From contig CAZTXD010000016.1 of assembly GCA_964617995.1 (NCBI GenBank), forward strand, positions 1 through 39,975: a stretch of 39,975 nucleotides of DNA, in the 5' to 3' direction. The translations under genes and the position numbers were made by a program. The stretch's first letter is position 1; each line of letters opens with the position of its first letter. Positions 23,512 through 31,936 of this stretch are shown in pieces. Below the pieces are notes generated by a model that did no database searches, was not told the origin of the DNA, and saw only the letters and a list, made by a program, of their open reading frames with translations. This stretch comes from CAZTXD01 sp964617995 (GTDB taxonomy: Bacteria > Actinomycetota > Acidimicrobiia > Spongiisociales > ZC4RG35).

Positions 23512-23517
23512 TAACAT
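23512..23517 (+). promoter_or_regulatory. -10 box TAACAT, leaderless thioesterase gene
   Basis: TAACAT, eight bases, ATG 23526. Confidence 0.45.
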
Positions 23518-23525
23518 CCCCGAGC

Positions 23526-24341
23526 ATGGATGAACACCAGGCTCTCTACAGGATCGAAGGCCGCCACCACCTCCCCGGTCAGCTCACTCGGGGAGGCTGG
23601 TCCGACGAGGCCCAGCACGGGAGCCCCCCTGCGGGAATCCTCGCCCGAGCCGTGGAGTTGGTGGAGACGTCGGTGCCGATGCAGGTAGCGAGGTTCACCG
23701 TCGACCTGTTCCGGGAGGTCCCCCTGAGTCCCCTGGAGGTGACCACCAAGGTCCTCAGGCAGGGAAAGAGGATTCAGGTGGTGGAGGCCGTGGTCGAGGA
23801 CGACGGGCAGATGCTCGGGCGGGCCGTGGCCCTCAAGATCCGGACGGCGCAGCTCGACGACGGAGAGGAACTGGTGGGTAACGACATCGTGGATGAACCG
23901 CCCCATCCCGGGCCCGAGGACCTGCCCGTGCTCGACTGGAGAGGACGCTTCGGCGAGACGCGGGAGCTGGCCCGCTTCCACACCGACGCCGTCGAGATCC
24001 GCACGGTCGATGACTCCTTCGTGAGTGAACAGGAAGGCCGGTCCTGGTTCCGGTTGCGCACCGAACTGGTGGAAGGGGAGATGATCACCCCCTTCCAGCG
24101 GGTGGCGGTCATGGCCGACCTAGCCAACGGGAACTCCCAGGCTCTCGACCCTCAGCGTTGGCTCTTCGTGAACCCCGACATCACCCTGTACCTGGAGCGT
24201 CCTCCGGTGGGGGAGTGGATAGGCATGAGATCGGTGGTTCGCCAGTTCCCGGCGGGTCTGGGTGTCACCTCCAGCGCCGTGTTCGACCGCACCGGCCGCA
24301 TTGGAGCGGTCAACCAGGCCCAGGTCATCCAGCGTCGCTGA
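23526..24341 (+). CDS. Acyl-CoA thioesterase family protein (double hotdog)
   Basis: This 271-residue protein is of the TesB-like/thioesterase superfamily type. The first hotdog domain contains GGWSDEAQHGSPPAGILARA and VARFTVDLFREVPLSPLEV. The second contains MITPFQRVAVMADLANGN and LFVNPDITLYLERPPVGEW, with the usual WIGMRS strand. It probably hydrolyses acyl-CoA; chain length preference is unknown. It stands before the branched-chain aminotransferase, and no operon signal links them. Confidence 0.82.
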   Translation: MDEHQALYRIEGRHHLPGQLTRGGWSDEAQHGSPPAGILARAVELVETSVPMQVARFTVDLFREVPLSPLEVTTKVLRQGKRIQVVEAVVEDDGQMLGRAVALKIRTAQLDDGEELVGNDIVDEPPHPGPEDLPVLDWRGRFGETRELARFHTDAVEIRTVDDSFVSEQEGRSWFRLRTELVEGEMITPFQRVAVMADLANGNSQALDPQRWLFVNPDITLYLERPPVGEWIGMRSVVRQFPAGLGVTSSAVFDRTGRIGAVNQAQVIQRR

Positions 24342-24396
24342 GGTCGGGGCGAGGCGGTTGACGCGTATGGCCGGCAACATGGCATCCTTCTCCACC

Positions 24397-25425
24397 ATGT
24401 CTCGAGCTTCGACCCAGCCCCCAGCCAGCCAGGCCAGCCCCTTCGGCACAGTGTTCGGGGAGACGATGGCCGTAGCCCGCTGGGAACGTGGGCACTGGTC
24501 GACTCCGGCTCTCTCCGCCGTCGCGCCCATTGCGATGCACCCGGCCGCCCACGTCCTCCACTACGGCAGTGCCTGCTTCGAAGGGCTGAAGGCTCACCGT
24601 GGCGCCGACGGGGTGGTGAGGATCTTCCGATTGGATCGCCATGTCGAGCGCTTGCGGGCAAGCGCAGAGCGGCTGTGGCTTCCGGTCCCATCCGCGGAGA
24701 TGGCGAAAGCGATGATCGCCGAAACGGTCGGCGCCAACGGCGAAGTGATACCCGAACCGCCGGGATCCCTGTATGTGAGGCCGACGCTGGTGGGGACCGC
24801 GGCCAACATAGGAGCGGCAGCCTCCCCGACGACGGAAGCCGTCTTCTATGTCCTGACCAGTCCGGTGGGCGACTACTTCGCCGGTGGAATGAAGCCTCTC
24901 CGAGTGGCGGTCGAGACGAGGCGCCCGCGCACCACACCGCAGTTCGGCTCGGTGAAGACCGGGGCCAACTACGCGATGGCTCTGGGGGTGACGATGGAGG
25001 CTCGTGCTCTCCACGATGTCGCCCAGGTGGTGTTCATGCCGGGCGGGGTACTCCAGGAGACCGGGGCGTCCAATGTCCTCCTCATAGCCGAGGACCGGAT
25101 CGTCACCCCGGCCATCGACGGCTCATTCCTGGAGGGGGTCACGAGGGAGTCGATCCTGACGCTGGCCTCCGATAGGGGAATGGCAGTGGAGGAGCGCACC
25201 GTGACGCTCGACGAGGTGGTCGATTGGTGTCGGCACGGTGAGATGGCCCTGTCCGGGACGGCTGCTGTGCTGGCGCCGGTGGGGACCGTGGTGGTGGAGG
25301 GAGAGGACGTGACGGTGGGCGACGGAAACGTGGGCGACAACACCGTGATGCTGCGGCAGGCCCTGGTCGACGCTCAGCTGGGAGCGAGCGACGATGTCCA
25401 CGGGTGGACGACGGTGGTGCCTTGA
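24397..25425 (+). CDS. ilvE: Branched-chain amino acid aminotransferase
   Basis: This 342-residue PLP enzyme of fold type IV makes valine, leucine and isoleucine from their 2-oxo acids. The PLP lysine is in FGSVKTGANYAMAL. Other class IV blocks are HVLHYGSACFEGLKAHRG, YVRPTLVGTAANIG, VVFMPGGVLQETGASNVLLI and FLEGVTRESILTLA. ATG 24397 was preferred: CATCCT lies eight bases upstream, with TTGACG 19 bp before it. ATGs at 24367 and 24379 are also in frame. The next gene is convergent, 4 nt away. Confidence 0.9.
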   Translation: MSRASTQPPASQASPFGTVFGETMAVARWERGHWSTPALSAVAPIAMHPAAHVLHYGSACFEGLKAHRGADGVVRIFRLDRHVERLRASAERLWLPVPSAEMAKAMIAETVGANGEVIPEPPGSLYVRPTLVGTAANIGAAASPTTEAVFYVLTSPVGDYFAGGMKPLRVAVETRRPRTTPQFGSVKTGANYAMALGVTMEARALHDVAQVVFMPGGVLQETGASNVLLIAEDRIVTPAIDGSFLEGVTRESILTLASDRGMAVEERTVTLDEVVDWCRHGEMALSGTAAVLAPVGTVVVEGEDVTVGDGNVGDNTVMLRQALVDAQLGASDDVHGWTTVVP

Positions 25426-25429
25426 CCGA

Positions 25430-27058
25430 CTAGTCGAGAGGGTCCAGGGCAGCTCTCGTGTAGGTGGTGGCCGCGTCCCAAAGGAGTATGTTGTCGACGC
25501 CCGCATCCCGGGCGGCGTCGATCTGAGCGCGCACCTCCGCGGGACCGTACTCGACGCCCAGCGAGAAGTCCTGCAGCCAGGCCACCACATGGGAGCGGGT
25601 GCCGTCGGTGAGCTCCACGAAGTCCACCAACGACCGGAACGTGATGTCGTAGGGCTGCCGGTTGGGATCGGCGACACCGTACTCGCCCGGTCCCCAGTGT
25701 GACGGGTAAACCATCGGGGCGATGTAATCGACCTCCTCGGCCATTCGAGGGATGTCCTGGGCGACCTCGTCGGGGCGGGTGGCGGCTATGCCGAAGACCG
25801 CCGCGCCCAGCCGGGCTCCATTGCGACGAACCCGGTCATAGGAGTCGGCCAGGAACGTGACGATGGCATCCTCGGGACTCCCTTGCTGGCCGGGATAGAC
25901 GAGCTCGCTCAGGGTGTCGGGACGACGCACGTAGTCGAACATGACGTCGTCGACACCGATCCGGGCGGCCTCCTCGGCGATGGCCATGTTGTACTCGCGC
26001 ACCTCGGGGTCGAAGGGGTTGGTGAACCCCCCGTACTGGCCGTAGGCGGATCCGTCCGGGTTCTGTATGACCCAGCTCATGTTGCCTGTCTCCACCGCAT
26101 GTGAAGCCATCCGGGGGTCACGGAAGTTGACGATCCGCCCCACCACCCGAACACCCTTGGCGTGGAGCTCCTCGACCGCCTCGGACAGATCCCATAGGAC
26201 CGTGACCGCCCCGATCTCATGAGCGAGCTCGACCTCGGTGTCGTACCAGATGTGGCCGCTCTCGTCCTTCAGGTCGAGTTGGACGGTGTTGATGAGAGCG
26301 TCGTCGATCATTTGCATGATCGGGTCCTTGAGCTGGGGTGTGGCCCACGTCCAGCCGGTGGCGTGCACGCCGAACATCGGGGGAGCGCCGGGAGCCCCCG
26401 GAAGAGCCCGCTCTATGGGAACCACCAGCTCCGTCTGGTTGCCGACCGGATCCGAGGCGGTGATCACGACCGAGCCGGGAGGGTCGTCATAGGTCACCTC
26501 GACGAGTCCCGTCTCGTCGGTTTCGACCCGGTCCCCATCGACCGACACGGTCGCATCGGGATCGTCGACGCGGACACGAACCACCAGGTCCTCATCCAGG
26601 GGCACGGGGCCGGTGGGGCTGACCAGGGCGACGTCGGGAGGCTCGGTGTCGACGGTGAAGGACCGTCCCTCCTCCAGGGTTCCGAGGGGAAACGAGCGAG
26701 CCACCGACACCGTGAGCTCGTAGTCGCCGTCGGGCAAGCCTTCCAGTGAGGCCGAGAGGCTGCCGTCCTCGGCGACGGTGACCGGGATGGGGTTGCCGTT
26801 GAGGGTGATGGTGACGTCATCGGCCTCGGCCTCTGTCTCGATCACGATCGTGGGTTCGGACCGGCCGGTTCCCAGAACCGACTCGTCCTCCACGCCCGAA
26901 ACCACGAGCGTGCTGCCACCTCTCGACATCAGCCACACCATGCCGACGATCACTACAGGGAGGAGCGTGAACACTACCTTCCCCCGGCGGGTGAGCTTAT
27001 AGCGAGGTTCGGTGGCACCCGAAGACGGGGCAGTCCTGGAGGTGTCGGTGGATGCCAT
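25430..27058 (-). CDS. Membrane-anchored putative glycoside hydrolase (DUF4015-type TIM barrel)
   Basis: This 542-residue protein has a short cytosolic N-terminus with RYKLTRRGK, one membrane helix (VVFTLLPVVIVGMVWLM), then about 150 residues of two Ig-like beta domains (ITLNGNPIPVTVAEDGSL, VSVDGDRVETDETGLVEV). The C-terminal 330 residues form the putative glycoside hydrolase barrel: GVHATGWTW, INTVQLDLKDESGHIWYDT, VVGRIVNFRDPRMA, GVDDVMFDYVRRPD, VDYIAPMVYPSHWGPGEYG and DNILLWDAATTYT. It is probably exported and anchored with the enzyme outside. The glycan substrate is unknown. It is divergent from the acyltransferase gene, with 212 bp between. Confidence 0.85.
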   Translation of the reverse strand: MASTDTSRTAPSSGATEPRYKLTRRGKVVFTLLPVVIVGMVWLMSRGGSTLVVSGVEDESVLGTGRSEPTIVIETEAEADDVTITLNGNPIPVTVAEDGSLSASLEGLPDGDYELTVSVARSFPLGTLEEGRSFTVDTEPPDVALVSPTGPVPLDEDLVVRVRVDDPDATVSVDGDRVETDETGLVEVTYDDPPGSVVITASDPVGNQTELVVPIERALPGAPGAPPMFGVHATGWTWATPQLKDPIMQMIDDALINTVQLDLKDESGHIWYDTEVELAHEIGAVTVLWDLSEAVEELHAKGVRVVGRIVNFRDPRMASHAVETGNMSWVIQNPDGSAYGQYGGFTNPFDPEVREYNMAIAEEAARIGVDDVMFDYVRRPDTLSELVYPGQQGSPEDAIVTFLADSYDRVRRNGARLGAAVFGIAATRPDEVAQDIPRMAEEVDYIAPMVYPSHWGPGEYGVADPNRQPYDITFRSLVDFVELTDGTRSHVVAWLQDFSLGVEYGPAEVRAQIDAARDAGVDNILLWDAATTYTRAALDPLD

Positions 27059-27270
27059 CTGAGAGTCGTCGAAGCGCACAGGAGGGATGGATGAGGGTAG
27101 TAGACGGCACCTGGAGAATCGGGGAAGGGCGGGCGGTTCCGCCGACTCTCGAATAGCGCGCCGATGGAGCTGCGGCGGGAAGTGTCGGCCAGCTCGACCC
27201 GGACGTCATGGAGCACTTTGCAACAACCGACCCGTTACCATCTCGGGCGCCTCCCTCACCCTGGGCCCCG

Positions 27271-28683
27271 ATGCTGTTCCCGACGATCCAGTTCGCCCTC
27301 TTCTTCGTGGTCGTGCTCACAGCCAACTGGCTGTTGCTGCCTCACCGTCGGCGCTGGCAATGGTTCATGCTCGCCGCCTCCTACCTCTTCTATGGGGCGT
27401 GGGATTGGCGGTTCGTCTTCCTCATCGTCGCTTCGACGTTCGTCAACCAGATGGCGGCGGGAGCCATCACCCGGGCGTCACATCCTCGCCGTCCGAGATT
27501 GGCCGTGGGGGCAGCGGTGGCCGCCAACCTGGCGATCCTCGGTTGGTTCAAGTATTACGGCTTCTTCGCCAGCTCGTTGATCAACCTGTTCGGCTCGGCC
27601 GGGGTGGAGCTTCCGCTGCCTCTACTCGAGATCACGCTGCCCGTGGGCATCTCCTTTTTCACCTTCCAGGCCCTCTCCTATGTGATCGACATCTATCGGG
27701 GAAGGCAGCAGCAGGCACCTCTTCTCGATTTCGCGGTGTACCTGGCCTTCTTCCCCCAACTCGTGGCCGGCCCGATAGTGCGTTCCTCGGAGTTCATGCC
27801 CCAGCTCCATTCTCCCAAGGATCCCCGCCGGGTGGACGCCGGTCGCGCCTTCGGTCTCATCGCCGGGGGGCTCTTCAAGAAGGTCGTGGTCGCCAACACG
27901 CTGGCCACGTCGATCGTCGACCCGGTGTTCGCCAGCCCCGGTCAGTTTTCCGCTCTCGAGGTCCTGGTGGCGGTGTACGGGTATGCCGTCCAGATATACG
28001 CCGACTTCTCCGGTTACACCGACATCGCCATCGGCGTGGCACTGCTGATGGGCTTCCGCTTCCCCGACAACTTCCACTCACCCTATGCCGCGCTTTCCAT
28101 CCAGGATTTCTGGCGCCGGTGGCACATGACCCTGAGCCGGTGGCTGCGTGACTATCTCTACATCCCGCTGGGCGGCAACCGCGGAACCCGGGCGGCTACC
28201 TATCGCAACGTGATGATCACGATGGTTCTGGGCGGTCTGTGGCACGGCGCCGCCTGGACGTTCGTGCTCTGGGGCACCTTCCACGGAGCCGTCCTGGCAT
28301 GGGAGCGATGGAGGAGGGAGAGGCCGGGGGAGAGGGGTCGATGGGAGTCGACCGGTGGTCGGATGTGGAGGCGACTGGTCACCTTCCACCTGGTGTGCTT
28401 CGGCTGGGTCCTGTTCAGGGCCGACTCGATGGGGCGCGTGGGAGAGATGCTGGGACGCCTGACCGACTGGGGACCCGCCCCGGTGGTGACTCCGGTCGTG
28501 GTGGCCCTGATCATCGGGGGGATCGGGGTCCAATACCTTCCCTCCGGCTTGCGCCAGCGCCTGTCGGCCGCCTTCAGCCGCCTCGACCCTCTCGCCCAGG
28601 CGGCGGCCCTGGGGGTGTTCCTGCTGCTCCTCGACGGTCTGGGCCCTGAGGGTGTTGCTCCGTTCATTTACTTTCAATTCTGA
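27271..28683 (+). CDS. MBOAT family O-acyltransferase (AlgI-like)
   Basis: This 470-residue polytopic membrane protein moves acyl groups, usually acetyl, across the membrane for polysaccharide or wall polymer O-acylation. The family motifs are LFPTIQFALFF at the start, ITLPVGISFFTFQALSYVID, YADFSGYTDIAIG, FWRRWHMTLSRWLRDYLYIPLGG (H285, split by the SRW turn) and the catalytic H325 in GGLWHGAAWTFVLWG. It belongs to the AlgI/DltB/PatA group. The SGNH gene follows after 79 bp; such pairs form O-acetylation systems. ATG 27271 was chosen over 27208 for the conserved MLFPT start. Confidence 0.92.
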   Translation: MLFPTIQFALFFVVVLTANWLLLPHRRRWQWFMLAASYLFYGAWDWRFVFLIVASTFVNQMAAGAITRASHPRRPRLAVGAAVAANLAILGWFKYYGFFASSLINLFGSAGVELPLPLLEITLPVGISFFTFQALSYVIDIYRGRQQQAPLLDFAVYLAFFPQLVAGPIVRSSEFMPQLHSPKDPRRVDAGRAFGLIAGGLFKKVVVANTLATSIVDPVFASPGQFSALEVLVAVYGYAVQIYADFSGYTDIAIGVALLMGFRFPDNFHSPYAALSIQDFWRRWHMTLSRWLRDYLYIPLGGNRGTRAATYRNVMITMVLGGLWHGAAWTFVLWGTFHGAVLAWERWRRERPGERGRWESTGGRMWRRLVTFHLVCFGWVLFRADSMGRVGEMLGRLTDWGPAPVVTPVVVALIIGGIGVQYLPSGLRQRLSAAFSRLDPLAQAAALGVFLLLLDGLGPEGVAPFIYFQF

Positions 28684-28762
28684 GGACGACGACCGCGGTC
28701 GGGTCCGTCGGGTTTGACCGGGATCGGGACCATACTTCCCCTGTGCCTACACGTCCGGAGCG

Positions 28763-29782
28763 ATGACCGAAGACGATCGGCCCTCACCCCGATGGCAGAC
28801 GCGTCCGATACCGGCCGGCATCGCCCTGGTGGTGTTGGTGGGTGGGCTGGTACTCGGCCTGCTCCTCAACGCACCGGACATCCTGCGCACCGCTGAGCGT
28901 CAGGAGCTGGGGTGGCAACGCTCGGTGGGGGTGGCGGTGATGGAGCCCGTGGCCGCGGTCAGTCGTTTCCTGTTCCTCGATCGACCCCGACATGCCCTCG
29001 ACTCGTTCCTGGGGAGGGCGCCGGTGACGCCGGTGGAGGGATCTGCGGTAGATGCTCAGCCCTCACCGACGGCGGTTTCCCCGGTCACGACCGCGCCGGC
29101 GACGACGCCGCCGGATCCGATGCGACGCACCGTTACCTCCACCGACCCGCTGACGATGTACATCGGGGGCGACTCGATGGTGGGCCAGTTCGGGCCGATG
29201 CTCGACGACCGTGTCTCCCGCAGCGAGATGGTGCAGGCAGAGATCGTATTCGAGTTCGAGTCGGGGCTCAGCCGACCCGACTTCCTCGACTGGCCCGCCC
29301 GCCTCGAGCGCGTGAGCGAAGAGCTCGACCCCGACGTCTTCGTGCTCTACTTCGGGGGGAACGACGCCCAGGCGATCTATCAGCCGGAGGGCGAATGGAT
29401 CGACTTCGGGACGCCCGAGTGGGAGGCGGAGTACCGGCGAAGGGTCGACGGCGTCATGGCTTCTCTGGGGGAGTCGGGGCACTGGGTGTACTGGATGGGT
29501 ATGCCCATCGTGCGTTCCGACACCTTCCGTTCCCGGGTTCGGCTCCTCAACGAGATCTACGAGAGCGAGGCGGCCCGCCATCCCCGTGTCACCTTCGTGG
29601 AGGCATGGTCGGTGTTCGCGGGGCCCGACGGCGGTTACAGCGAGTATCTGACCGATCCGCAGGGAAACCTCGTCGACATGCGTCTGGACGACGGGGTGCA
29701 CTACACGACGGCGGGGGCCATCCGTCTGGCAGAGGTCGTCTATGGCGTGTTGGCCGAGGATTGGGGTTTGCCGCCCGAATGA
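28763..29782 (+). CDS. Membrane-anchored SGNH/GDSL hydrolase (DUF459-like)
   Basis: This 339-residue protein has an N-terminal membrane helix (IALVVLVGGLVLGLLLNA) and a Thr/Pro-rich linker near residues 90-125. The extracytoplasmic SGNH domain has S138 in IGGDSMVGQ, the Asn block YFGGNDAQA and D310/H313 in LDDGVHYTTAGA. Proteins of this kind complete acyl transfer to surface polymers handed over by MBOAT proteins, which fits its neighbour. The target polymer is unknown. The ATG overlaps the stop of a possible 7-codon ORF (see findings), and GGAG lies two bases before the start. Its 3' end overlaps the GNAT gene on the other strand by 43 nt. Confidence 0.87.
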   Translation: MTEDDRPSPRWQTRPIPAGIALVVLVGGLVLGLLLNAPDILRTAERQELGWQRSVGVAVMEPVAAVSRFLFLDRPRHALDSFLGRAPVTPVEGSAVDAQPSPTAVSPVTTAPATTPPDPMRRTVTSTDPLTMYIGGDSMVGQFGPMLDDRVSRSEMVQAEIVFEFESGLSRPDFLDWPARLERVSEELDPDVFVLYFGGNDAQAIYQPEGEWIDFGTPEWEAEYRRRVDGVMASLGESGHWVYWMGMPIVRSDTFRSRVRLLNEIYESEAARHPRVTFVEAWSVFAGPDGGYSEYLTDPQGNLVDMRLDDGVHYTTAGAIRLAEVVYGVLAEDWGLPPE

Positions 29783-30201
29783 GGCGGCGGGTCGGAGATC
29801 CGCCGTTTCCCCATGCTGACGACGTCGTCCTCGGAGTAGCCGATCCGATGGTAGAAGCCCACCGCCGCCTGGTTGTCGGCTCGAACCTGGAGGTTCACCT
29901 TCGGGCACCCCCGGTCGAGGAGGGCCCGCTCGGCATGCTGCATGAGGGCGCGGGCCCAGCCTTCTCGTCTCCGCTCCGGATCCACCGCCAGATAGTTGAC
30001 CCAGCCCCGGTGACCGTCGTAGCCGGCCATCACCACCCCGACCACCTCCTCCCCGTCGGTTGCAACCAGGAACAGGCCATCGTCCAGCGCCGTCTTCCGT
30101 TCGATGTCGCGGTGGGGGTCGTTCCACGGACGCACCAGACCGGCCGCCGTCCACAGGGCGACGACGGTTTCGGTGTCGTCGTGTCGGAACCGCCGGATCA
30201 C
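29740..30201 (-). CDS. GNAT family N-acetyltransferase
   Basis: This 153-residue acetyltransferase has VNYLAVDPERRREGWARALM as the acetyl-CoA motif A, with LQVRADNQAAVGFYHRIGY as motif B; it resembles YpeA/RimI-type enzymes. DPHRDIERKTALDDGLFLVA is also typical of the YpeA group. The GTG overlaps the recombinase stop as GTGA, so the two are co-translated. The substrate is unknown. Confidence 0.87.
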   Translation of the reverse strand: MIRRFRHDDTETVVALWTAAGLVRPWNDPHRDIERKTALDDGLFLVATDGEEVVGVVMAGYDGHRGWVNYLAVDPERRREGWARALMQHAERALLDRGCPKVNLQVRADNQAAVGFYHRIGYSEDDVVSMGKRRISDPPPHSGGKPQSSANTP

Positions 30202-31187
30202 CGATCCGACAGCATCCGTCGCGCCGGGTTGGACATGGCCGCCTCCTCCACGCCCCGGCCGGCCACGTCGATGTAGGCCTGGGTGGTCGCCAGGTCCGAA
30301 TGGCCGAGAAGGCGTTGCACCTCCGGCACCGAGCCAGACTGCTCCACCAGCAGGGTGGCGTACGTGTGGCGGAGAGAGTGGGCGAGGGCACCCGACGGCG
30401 GCGCCACGCCCGCCCGGCGAAACCATCCGAGGACGAGATGGTCGACGACCTTGGGCGTGAGGTAACCACCCCGGGGGCGGACCACGAGACGATCGGTGGG
30501 CTGGTAGGGGCCGATGCGCTGGCGGCGCGACTCGAGGTAGCGGTCGATGACCTTCAGAACCTCGGGAGGTATGGGCACCGTGCGGGTGACGCCACCCTTT
30601 CCCGTCACCGACAGCTTGGTGTGCTCGGTGGGGGAGCGACGCACGTCACCCACCCGGACGGTGATGGCCTCCGACACCCGCAGGCCGGCGCCGACGAAGA
30701 GGGCGCACAGGACCTGTTCCAGTTCGGGCCAGGGACGGTGGGCCCTCTCGGACGGCTTCTGGGCGGCGGTGACGATCCGGGCGAGATCGTCTTCCGATAT
30801 CGGCTTCGGCCGCCACCTGGGAGCCTTGGGAGGTTCGACGAACTCGATGGGGTTCGTCTCCATGATCTTGCGGTAGACGACCAACCAGTGGCAGAACCCC
30901 GACCACGTCGACCGGCACCGGCGGATCGAGGCAGGGGCGTGGTTGGCGGCGTAGGACGCAAACGACGACGTCACCGTGTCGGGGTCGAGGTCGTCGGGTG
31001 TCAACGAGGTGAGCCAGCGATGGAGCGGGTCGTCGTGCTCGATCGGCTCTCGGCCGGTGCGGCGGGCGATGACCTCGCCGAGCACGGCCAGGTCGGCTCG
31101 ACGGGCACGCAGGGTGGAAGGAGACGGCTTGGAGGTGTTCTTCCAGGCCAGCCAGCGTTCGGCGAGATCGGCGAGATCGTCAGTCAT
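30198..31187 (-). CDS. Tyrosine recombinase (XerC/XerD-like)
   Basis: This 329-residue site-specific recombinase has an N-terminal SAM-like core-binding domain (about residues 5-115). The catalytic domain is complete: R170 in GAGLRVSE, K197 in VTGKGGVTR, H270 and R273 in HSLRHTYATLL, H296 in LLGHSDLATTQ and nucleophile Y305 in AYIDVAG. The size and motifs fit chromosome-type Xer proteins rather than phage integrases, though the last 25 residues are unusual. The 18-bp inverted repeat at 31225-31264 sits 37 bases upstream of the start. It is translationally coupled to GNAT. It could act at a dif-like site or in a small mobile unit. Confidence 0.88.
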   Translation of the reverse strand: MTDDLADLAERWLAWKNTSKPSPSTLRARRADLAVLGEVIARRTGREPIEHDDPLHRWLTSLTPDDLDPDTVTSSFASYAANHAPASIRRCRSTWSGFCHWLVVYRKIMETNPIEFVEPPKAPRWRPKPISEDDLARIVTAAQKPSERAHRPWPELEQVLCALFVGAGLRVSEAITVRVGDVRRSPTEHTKLSVTGKGGVTRTVPIPPEVLKVIDRYLESRRQRIGPYQPTDRLVVRPRGGYLTPKVVDHLVLGWFRRAGVAPPSGALAHSLRHTYATLLVEQSGSVPEVQRLLGHSDLATTQAYIDVAGRGVEEAAMSNPARRMLSDR

Positions 31188-31224
31188 GATGGTGCACCAA
31201 GGGTAGGGGGCGGGGAATACGATG

Positions 31225-31264
31225 ACGTATCTTGCGGATAATACAGATTATCCGCAAGATACGT
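31225..31264. repeat. Perfect 18-bp inverted repeat, dif-like site candidate
   Basis: Arms 31225-31242 and 31247-31264 are exact reverse complements around ACAG. The core GATAAT, four bases, ATTATC resembles the GATAAT-N4-ATTAT core that I recall for actinobacterial dif sites. The site ends 37 bases before the recombinase start and would overlap its -35 region, so it may also be an operator. Confidence 0.5.
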
Positions 31265-31490
31265 GGTATTGCACGTTCGCTGAGGGGGAAACCCGCCGGT
31301 CGTTGGCGTCGGTCGTGGCGCCGACGTTGTCGTATCCCACGCCGCCGGACGTTCGCAGGCGGCCACACGCCGGTCGTCGTCGAAGAGCAGCCTGTCGCGC
31401 CCGGGGCCCTGACGGATCGAAGGCCGAGCCGGAGCGCTGCCGGATGCCGGCGATGTCGCTCCCTTCCCTCGCATGTGGGTGGCGGATAAT

Positions 31491-31507
31491 AACGTCACAG
31501 TGACGTT
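31491..31507. promoter_or_regulatory. Palindrome AACGTCACAGTGACGTT, downstream copy
   Basis: Two 8-nt arms surround a central A. It shares CGTCACAGTGACG with the copy at 31880-31894. It lies ten bases beyond the stop of the zinc-finger-like gene. Confidence 0.45.
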
Positions 31508-31517
31508 TTGGTGGCCA

Positions 31518-31886
31518 TCACCGGCCCAGGGCCAGAGGCTCCAGAGAGAGGGTACGCGCCTCCGAGCACGCTCGATAGAGATGCCACAGCGCCTGGCGGG
31601 TGCCCCGGTCCGAGTCGTCGTCACCGAGGTCGCGGTCGACGTCGTCCATGGCAGCTTCGATGCGATACAAGAGATCCCGGATCGACTCGAGTCGGTCGGC
31701 CGACATCAGCACCTGGTCCGGTCCCAGGGCGTGCGCCTGAGCGAGGCTTCGTGCCTCGTAGGCGCGTTGACGATGGGAAGGGCGGCAGTATCTCCTCGGC
31801 CTGCCCGGCCCAGGAGTGGGTACGAAGCCGCGACCGCACCAGTCGCAACGCTCCCCCGTCGAGAGCGGCTCCCTTGATTTCGTCAC
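31518..31886 (-). CDS. Small zinc-finger-like protein, possible DNA-binding protein
   Basis: This 122-residue protein has an N-terminal metal-binding motif CDWCGRGFVPTPGPGRPR then RYCRPSHRQRAYEAR: two Cys, a GRP loop, Cys and His, followed by a basic helix. This layout is common in small uncharacterised actinobacterial proteins. Residues 55-120 form acidic helices (RLESIRDLLYRIEAAMDDVD). The start is GTG 31886, which lies inside the palindrome CGTCACAGTGACG, so the protein or another regulator could block its own start. It points toward the recombinase gene. Function unknown. Confidence 0.65.
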   Translation of the reverse strand: MTKSREPLSTGERCDWCGRGFVPTPGPGRPRRYCRPSHRQRAYEARSLAQAHALGPDQVLMSADRLESIRDLLYRIEAAMDDVDRDLGDDDSDRGTRQALWHLYRACSEARTLSLEPLALGR

Positions 31887-31894
31887 AGTGACGA
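31880..31894. promoter_or_regulatory. Palindrome TCGTCACAGTGACGA at the zinc-finger gene start
   Basis: Two 7-nt arms around a central A. The GTG start codon (31884-31886, minus) is part of it. TAGGCT at 31897-31902 is a possible -10 box. This layout suits a repressor operator. Confidence 0.45.
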
Positions 31895-31936
31895 TAAGCC
31901 TAGCGGGGAAGGCGGTGGTCGCCGGGGGTTTGTCTA

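Larger units (their letters stand above)
31188..31517. other. 330-bp gene-free region with recombination/regulatory repeats
   Basis: No convincing coding sequence is present; the ORFs here have poor, proline-rich composition and no family. It contains a 40-bp palindrome (31225-31264), a partial copy of its half-site (GCGGATAATA, 31482-31491) and a 17-bp inverted repeat (31491-31507). TACCCT at 31202-31207 (minus) could be the -10 box of the recombinase gene, giving a 14-nt gap to its ATG. Confidence 0.5.

Noticed and set aside
31184..31624. Minus-strand ORF covering the recombinase upstream region
   Set aside because: No family and odd composition. It spans palindromes and overlaps the end of the zinc-finger-like gene in another frame.
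29740..31894. Prophage or integrative element around the recombinase
   Set aside because: No phage, conjugation or excisionase genes and no tRNA attachment repeat were seen. The recombinase looks Xer-like.
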